Shown one piece after another: positions 59,328-64,000 of a stretch of DNA of 64,000 nt (the first letter of the stretch is position 1; every line of letters begins with the position of its first letter). The translations under genes and the position numbers were made by a program. The notes beneath the pieces are model-generated. The model was not told the origin of the DNA. It was given only the letters and a program-made list of their open reading frames with translations, and ran no database searches. Source of the DNA: Lactobacillus corticis (GTDB lineage Bacteria; Bacillota; Bacilli; Lactobacillales; Lactobacillaceae); contig NZ_BMAY01000001.1 in the NCBI RefSeq assembly GCF_018327645.1, positions 1 to 64,000 on the forward strand, in the 5' to 3' direction.

Positions 59328-60488
59328 TTACTGTAAAAATTGGTCCTCGTATCTCTTAACAATCTTTTCCCAAGAATATTCATCTTGGACTCGTTTTTTC
59401 GCAGCTTTACCAAAATCATCAATTTGCTCTTGAGTTAATTTAATTGCCTCTTCCAGCAAATTCTTTAGTGAGCCATTTTCTTTTGACCAATATAAAGCTG
59501 CATCTTCCCCTACTTCATGATTGAAACCGACATCATAAAGGAGATTCAATTTTGTACTGCCTAATGCTTCAAGTAATGAAGGGTTCGTACCACCTACAGA
59601 ATGCCCATGCAAGTATCCAAAGGCGTTTTCTCTTATATATTTCAACAGGTCCTTGTCATAAACAGTACCAACGAATTTGACCCGTTTATCTTTATCAAAA
59701 TGAGTTTTTTCTTTCAGCTCTTCATAGAATTTATTCTTCTCAACATTAGTGATAATAACTAAATCTTGCTTTACATCACTAGCCATAAATTCACGAATCA
59801 TGGTTTCGTAATTGTTTTCTGGCACAAAGCGTCCAACAATCAAAAAGTAATTGTTTTCCTTTATATCAAATTTTGAAAACCATTCTCTAACTTTGGAATC
59901 GTCTTGTGAAAGATTTGACGAATTTATATCTGCACCATAAGCAATGAAGGTAGTATTTGGCTTGTATTTTGCATAAGTGGTTTGAATGTACTTTTCAATA
60001 TTTTTACTGTCACAAACGAGCAGATCAGCATTTTTTACCATGCCGCCCTCACTAACTTTCCAGTATTTTCTTACCGGTTTTGACCATTTTGCTCTAAGCC
60101 ATTCATGACCATCTGGGTTAACCCAAACTTCAAAACCATATTTGTGAAACTTAGGAATGTAGCTTTTGATAAAAGGACCGATTCGACAAGCTAAAATATA
60201 AATTAAACCATTACGCATGTTGTTAGCCTTAATTTCTTTTAAGGCCCAATCTAAAGCTTTAAGATCATAAAGAATCGCTTTAGCGCCACCAATATTAGGT
60301 ATATGGATCTCTTGGCAATCTGCCCCATTATAGTCGTAGTGGCGTGTTTCTTTATTAAAAGTCATGCATGCAACATGATACTTGATATTCTTATTTTCTT
60401 GTCGGGTTACCAAATTATCAACAAAAGTTTCATAACCACCATATTGGGCAGGAATACCCTTTGAACCAACTATAAATATATCCTTCAT
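59328..60488 (-). CDS. DUF1972 glycosyltransferase, rhamnosyltransferase-like
   Basis: 386 aa. The N-terminal GSKGIPAQYGGYETFVD is the hallmark of DUF1972/Cps2T-type enzymes, which often add beta-1,4-rhamnose as second sugar. The C-terminal GT4 domain has IVGRFVPENNYETMI and the GGTNPSLLEALGS motif. The rml operon supplies the matching donor dTDP-L-rhamnose. The start overlaps the acyltransferase stop by one base. Confidence 0.92.
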   Translation of the reverse strand: MKDIFIVGSKGIPAQYGGYETFVDNLVTRQENKNIKYHVACMTFNKETRHYDYNGADCQEIHIPNIGGAKAILYDLKALDWALKEIKANNMRNGLIYILACRIGPFIKSYIPKFHKYGFEVWVNPDGHEWLRAKWSKPVRKYWKVSEGGMVKNADLLVCDSKNIEKYIQTTYAKYKPNTTFIAYGADINSSNLSQDDSKVREWFSKFDIKENNYFLIVGRFVPENNYETMIREFMASDVKQDLVIITNVEKNKFYEELKEKTHFDKDKRVKFVGTVYDKDLLKYIRENAFGYLHGHSVGGTNPSLLEALGSTKLNLLYDVGFNHEVGEDAALYWSKENGSLKNLLEEAIKLTQEQIDDFGKAAKKRVQDEYSWEKIVKRYEDQFLQ

Positions 60489-61135
60489 TATCTCTCTCTT
60501 ATTACTCTCGACTTTTTATTATAAACAATACTATTTTGAGGAACATCTTTAGCGACTAGAGTTCCAGCTCCGATTACAGATCCTTTTCCGATGGTGACAC
60601 CGTCCAGAATTATCACACCACTACCAATCCAGCAATTGTCTTCAATAGTGATACCTTTGTTATTTACACCTTGGTATTTGATATCTACATCTCGATTTGT
60701 GAAATTATGATTTTCAGCAAAAAAAGAGACTCTTGGTCCAACCATAACATCTTTGCCAATTTTTATAGGTCCAGAACAGCCAACAAAACCAAAGGGACCA
60801 ATAGACGAATGCTCTCCCATTTCTAAACCATATCCGATATTACCAACGCCATAATAACTAGAAGGTCTAATTTCAGTATAACGCCCAATCGTCACATTAT
60901 CCCCAAAATGAAGCCCGTTTGTAGACAAACCATGGATTTCTGAATAATCTTCAAATTTTACATTCTTTCCACAAAATATTGAGGCACGATGACTGATGTG
61001 TACAGATTTACCAACAAATATTTTCCCACTTTTGTGTACTCCCAATGTAAAGAAACCCCTTAGCAGTTTCTTAGCGGCATTCTTATAAATAATAATTTTA
61101 TCTAAACTCTTAACTGATTCGCTAATATTTACCAT
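60488..61135 (-). CDS. Left-handed beta-helix O-acyltransferase
   Basis: 215 aa with hexapeptide repeats (for example ITIEDNCWIGSGVIILDGVTIG, here ITIEDNCWIG and VTIGKGSVIGAG) and the catalytic-type His in FFAENHNF. It probably acetylates an EPS sugar. It is separated from the priming transferase by 67 nt with a hairpin, unlike the tight spacing elsewhere in the cluster. Confidence 0.9.
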   Translation of the reverse strand: MVNISESVKSLDKIIIYKNAAKKLLRGFFTLGVHKSGKIFVGKSVHISHRASIFCGKNVKFEDYSEIHGLSTNGLHFGDNVTIGRYTEIRPSSYYGVGNIGYGLEMGEHSSIGPFGFVGCSGPIKIGKDVMVGPRVSFFAENHNFTNRDVDIKYQGVNNKGITIEDNCWIGSGVIILDGVTIGKGSVIGAGTLVAKDVPQNSIVYNKKSRVIRER

Positions 61136-61163
61136 TCTTCACCATTCATTCATTATCTAGATT

Positions 61164-61196
61164 AAAGCCAGTTGACTAAAACAGCCAACTGGCTTT
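61164..61196 (-). terminator. Hairpin between priming transferase and acyltransferase genes
   Basis: AAAGCCAGTTG (61164-61174) pairs perfectly with CAACTGGCTTT (61186-61196); on the minus strand it is followed by only a short AT-rich stretch. It probably acts as a partial terminator or processing site inside the EPS operon. Confidence 0.65.
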
Positions 61197-61202
61197 AAAT
61201 TT

Positions 61203-61862
61203 TTAATACGCACCATTAGGCTTAATAATTACCCCAATAGTTCGTACCAATATCGTGAAATCGTACCAAAGACTTCTTTTCGAAATATATTCAAGATCTA
61301 ATTCAACCATTTGCTGAAAAGATGCATCGTTACGCAGGGTTACTTGCCAAAGACCGGTACATCCTGGTTCAACTAATAATCGCAATTTATCATAGTCAGT
61401 ATATTGCGCAACTTCTCTTTCCAGAGGTGGTCTTGGGCCCACCAAGCTCATGTCACCGCACAGTACATTCCACAATTGAGGCAATTCATCGATGCTATAT
61501 TTTCGAATAACTTTTCCCACTTTTGTTATTCGAGGATCATCTTTCATCTTAAACATTGCACCATCAACTTCATTTTGACTGATGAGTGATTCTTTCATTT
61601 TATCGGCACCAACGCACATTGACCGAAACTTCCACATTTTAAATGGTTTTTCCCCTTTACCCAATCTAGTCTGTGAATAAAAAATTGGTCCACCATCTTC
61701 ATGTTTAATACATATAGCAACTATTAAAAATACTGGAGATAAGACTATTAAAGCAATTGCACTAATAATAAAATCAAATACTCTTTTGAAAAACATATAA
61801 ATGTGGTGACTATTTACTTCATCTGGATTCAATCCTACATGTCGAGTAGATTTTTGTTCCAT
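61203..61862 (-). CDS. epsE: EPS priming glycosyl-phosphate transferase
   Basis: 219 aa of the polyisoprenyl-phosphate hexose-1-phosphate transferase family. One N-terminal membrane segment (about 30-52), then KMWKFRSMCVGAD, SIDELPQLWNVLCGDMSLVGPRPP and the C-terminal GLWQVTLRN. It starts each repeat unit by moving galactose- or glucose-1-phosphate onto undecaprenyl phosphate. Confidence 0.95.
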   Translation of the reverse strand: MEQKSTRHVGLNPDEVNSHHIYMFFKRVFDFIISAIALIVLSPVFLIVAICIKHEDGGPIFYSQTRLGKGEKPFKMWKFRSMCVGADKMKESLISQNEVDGAMFKMKDDPRITKVGKVIRKYSIDELPQLWNVLCGDMSLVGPRPPLEREVAQYTDYDKLRLLVEPGCTGLWQVTLRNDASFQQMVELDLEYISKRSLWYDFTILVRTIGVIIKPNGAY

Positions 61863-61884
61863 TTATACTCCCCCTTAGAGTTAG

Positions 61885-62655
61885 TTAAAATAGCCAAAAG
61901 CGTTTTTTCTTTTTTATTGGTTTCCAATACATTTGAACCGGTTCACCATTAATAATTGCCTTTGCGTTATCCTGATATTCTCTTGCTTTATCGACGCCAA
62001 ATTCTTTGGACATTTTTTTATAAGCTTGATCAAGTTCATAATCGCGTTTTGCAAGCGCATGAGCATCCGAAGCAAAGGTTACTCCCTGACCTGCTGCAAT
62101 CAAACGCTCTGTAAACTCCTGAACAGTCTTTCCGAAAGTTCCAACATAAGAACTGGCAGTGATCTGGGTCAAGCACCCGCTATTCAATAATCTTTCCAAT
62201 TTAGTCGGATCATTGATAATGGCAGTATTCCGCTCAGGGTGTACTATAACTGGTGTGATTCCTCGAGATATTATTTGGAAAATCATTTTTTCCGTATAAG
62301 CTGGTACATCTTCACTAGGAAATTCCAACATCATATAGGTGTTGTCTTCATCTGCATAAAGAATATCATCATTATCAATAGCTTCTAGTAAATCACCATT
62401 AATACGAACTTCCTGTCCAGGGAAAACCTTTAGTGGAATATTGTTTTCCTCGAGTTTCCGCTTAAACTCTGATGTATACCTTAATACGTCATTTCGATGA
62501 TTTACGTAACGGCCATTCATATGGTGTGGAGTCAGCAGTGCATATTCAATTCCATTTTCAACCGCAGCTTTGGCTAAACCCAAAGAGGTCTCCATATCAG
62601 GTGATCCGTCATCAATACCTGGAAGTATATGGCAATGCAAATCTATATATCCCAT
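61885..62655 (-). CDS. epsD: Tyrosine-protein phosphatase of the EPS locus (PHP type)
   Basis: 256 aa, CpsB/YwqE-like. Metal-binding motifs IDLHCHILPGIDDG (about 3-16), TPHHMNGRY, VHPERN and FASDAHAL mark the PHP fold. It removes phosphate from the EpsC tyrosine tail and so controls chain length. Start at 62655 follows GGTGGAG. Confidence 0.94.
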   Translation of the reverse strand: MGYIDLHCHILPGIDDGSPDMETSLGLAKAAVENGIEYALLTPHHMNGRYVNHRNDVLRYTSEFKRKLEENNIPLKVFPGQEVRINGDLLEAIDNDDILYADEDNTYMMLEFPSEDVPAYTEKMIFQIISRGITPVIVHPERNTAIINDPTKLERLLNSGCLTQITASSYVGTFGKTVQEFTERLIAAGQGVTFASDAHALAKRDYELDQAYKKMSKEFGVDKAREYQDNAKAIINGEPVQMYWKPIKKKKRFWLF

Positions 62656-62689
62656 TTTCTCCACCTACTGTTTATCCCAAGTGTAACCA

Positions 62690-63427
62690 CTATTTATCCG
62701 AAGTGTAACCATAACCATAACCGTAACCGTATCCCGAATTTTTGCCTTTATGATCATTCATTACGTACCCTAAGATATTCGTCTTGCTTAATCTGAGCAT
62801 GTCGACAGTACGAGCAACATCGTCTTTTCTGGTTTTACCTTCTCGAACCACTAATACAAGGCCATCCAAATGAGCAGATAAAACTTGCGTATCTGGTACT
62901 TCTAAAATAGGCGGAACATCCAATACCACAATATCGTAAGCATTTCTCACGCTTTGCACAAAAGTATTCATCCTCTCAGAACTAAGTAATTCTGATGGAT
63001 TGGGTGGGATAGGCCCACTAGTTAAAATTGACATATTGTCAATTCCTGATTTTTGAATAAAGGTATCTAATCTTATTTGAGAATCATGACTAGATAAAAT
63101 TGTGGTCAATCCTTGTCGGTTTGAAAGTCCAAAAGTCTTATGTATGGTTGGTCGACGCATATCTGCATCGATAAAGAGTACTTTCTTGCCTTCCAAAGCC
63201 CAAGTAACTGCCACGTTTGCTGTAACGGTGGATTTTCCTTCACTTTGGTGGGCTGAGGTAAATGCTACAGTCTTGATTTCATGGTCTACGCTCATGAAAT
63301 GAATGTTGGTCCTGATAGTTCGAAACTCTTCTGAGGTCGGACTTGTGGGATGAGCTACTGTGATAAGTTTTACACCATTATCGATGCTATCAGTACTAGG
63401 TTTTTTCCTAAACCAATCAAATGCCAT
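62690..63427 (-). CDS. epsC: EPS tyrosine kinase (CpsD/BY-kinase)
   Basis: 245 aa. Walker A TSAHQSEGKSTVTAN (about 58-72), Walker A' VLFIDADMRRP, Walker B VVLDVPPIL. The C-terminus GYGYGYGYGYTSDK is the Tyr cluster that is autophosphorylated. It needs the membrane protein EpsB, encoded just upstream. Confidence 0.96.
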   Translation of the reverse strand: MAFDWFRKKPSTDSIDNGVKLITVAHPTSPTSEEFRTIRTNIHFMSVDHEIKTVAFTSAHQSEGKSTVTANVAVTWALEGKKVLFIDADMRRPTIHKTFGLSNRQGLTTILSSHDSQIRLDTFIQKSGIDNMSILTSGPIPPNPSELLSSERMNTFVQSVRNAYDIVVLDVPPILEVPDTQVLSAHLDGLVLVVREGKTRKDDVARTVDMLRLSKTNILGYVMNDHKGKNSGYGYGYGYGYTSDK

Positions 63428-63437
63428 TGTTCTCCTC

Positions 63438-64000
63438 CTAAACTCTATGTTTGCTTGAACGCTTTGGCTTCAATGCTGACATATTGCGTACACTATCCTC
63501 AAGTTCAATATGAGAAACGACACCTAAATTTGTCAAGCCCATTTCTTGTGTCATAAAGGTATCATCGCGAACGGTAACATCAAATAGTTCTCGTAAGACA
63601 ATAATTAGAATACTTATTACAAAACCAGCTAACAAACCCACTGCCACATATAATTTAACTCGTGGAGAAGATGGTCTAGTTGGCGCAACAGCTCGAGCGA
63701 CGATTGTTACATTTTCAACCGACATAATTTGAGCAATTTTCTTCTTAAATACTTTTGCAGTCGTGTTAGCAATCGCTTTGGCCCGCTCAGGGTTAGTATC
63801 GACTACATTTATGGAAAAGACTTGAGAATTTTGATTGCTTGATACAGAAATTTCCTTTGCCAGGGTTGCTTTACTTACGTTGTAAGCCTTGCCACTCTGC
63901 TCATAAACAGCCTTGGTAGCTTTCTTAACTAATTTTTTTGTACCGTCTGACAAAGTTTTGTATTTTGCCGGCTGAGCTTTTTTAACCAGCTTAGTAGGAT
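63438..64000 (-). CDS. epsB: EPS chain-length determinant (Wzz/CpsC), 5' end cut off
   Basis: At least 187 codons of the C-terminal part; the frame is open through the right window edge (…LVKKAQPAKYKTLSDGT…), so the N-terminus with the first membrane helix is outside. Visible are the extracellular helical region ending in VARAVAPTRPSSPRVKLY, whose Pro-rich segment precedes the second membrane helix VAVGLLAGFVISILIIVL, and a cytosolic tail that activates EpsC. 10 nt before epsC. Confidence 0.93.
   Translation of the reverse strand, partial: PTKLVKKAQPAKYKTLSDGTKKLVKKATKAVYEQSGKAYNVSKATLAKEISVSSNQNSQVFSINVVDTNPERAKAIANTTAKVFKKKIAQIMSVENVTIVARAVAPTRPSSPRVKLYVAVGLLAGFVISILIIVLRELFDVTVRDDTFMTQEMGLTNLGVVSHIELEDSVRNMSALKPKRSSKHRV

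Overview
The window reads as chromosome of a low-GC, AT-rich Lactobacillus, probably of the L. acidophilus/helveticus/crispatus/amylovorus type. The inference rests on the gene content: an LPxTG-free lactic-acid-bacterial exopolysaccharide (EPS) cluster, a cre/CcpA-type control signature, a Firmicutes-type phosphoglucomutase, and type II-A plus type I-E CRISPR loci. The species is not determined. No rRNA or tRNA gene was seen.

Layout. 0.1-1.9 kb: remains of a type II-A-like CRISPR locus (truncated cas9, a 4-repeat array, and a tracrRNA on the opposite strand). 2.0-8.4 kb: pgcA, a small protein, a formate/nitrite-type channel, an Rrf2-SDR pair and a YhgE-TetR pair, each with recognisable promoters and operators. 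A worn pair of type I-E repeats lies at 5.1 kb. 8.5-19.0 kb: a complete type I-E system, with an 18-repeat array, its leader and cas2(DEDDh)-cas1-cas6e-cas5e-cas7e-cse2-cse1-cas3, all read leftward. 19.2-22.5 kb: a MATE-like exporter, an unknown partner and a ROK kinase. 22.5-23.9 kb: a two-gene unknown cassette (DUF1828/DUF1829-like protein plus partner) set exactly between two identical 39-bp terminator copies. 23.9-26.9 kb: a secreted nuclease with a membrane partner, and a secreted lysine-repeat protein. 27.1-34.5 kb: an alpha-mannoside operon under a perfect cre site (PRD regulator, PTS IIA/IIB/IIC, GH38 mannosidase, GRP sugar transporter). 35.2-38.1 kb: two NmrA-like reductases and a LysR regulator. 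38.2-44.7 kb: a Pot-type ABC transporter in one operon with adenine deaminase and nucleoside hydrolase. 44.8-46.1 kb: an orphan sugar-type binding protein. 46.4-50.0 kb: rmlBACD for dTDP-rhamnose. 50.2-53.4 kb: a self-contained MerR-methyltransferase/reverse-transcriptase cassette. 53.5-64.0 kb: the EPS cluster (chain-length/kinase/phosphatase regulators, priming transferase, glycosyltransferases, Stealth phosphotransferase, Wzy, acyltransferase), which runs off the right edge.

How the parts work together. The EPS genes and rml genes form one polysaccharide locus, interrupted by the reverse-transcriptase cassette, which has its own promoter and terminator. CRISPR immunity today most likely rests on type I-E, since Cas9 has lost its nuclease domains. 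Several carbohydrate and transport genes have a cre-like site laid over the -35 box, the expected arrangement for CcpA repression.

Most notable observations: (1) the reverse transcriptase stops just after an in-frame -1 slippery heptamer (U UUU UUG), and a -1 shift would add 93 codons to give 668 aa; (2) that gene is translationally coupled to a MerR-methyltransferase fusion; (3) the DUF1828 cassette is bracketed by 39-bp direct repeats that are also terminators; (4) a TetR repressor is intact except that its only well-placed start codon is ATC; (5) worn I-E repeats occur 3.3 kb from the array; (6) the tracrRNA and type II array persist beside a dead cas9.
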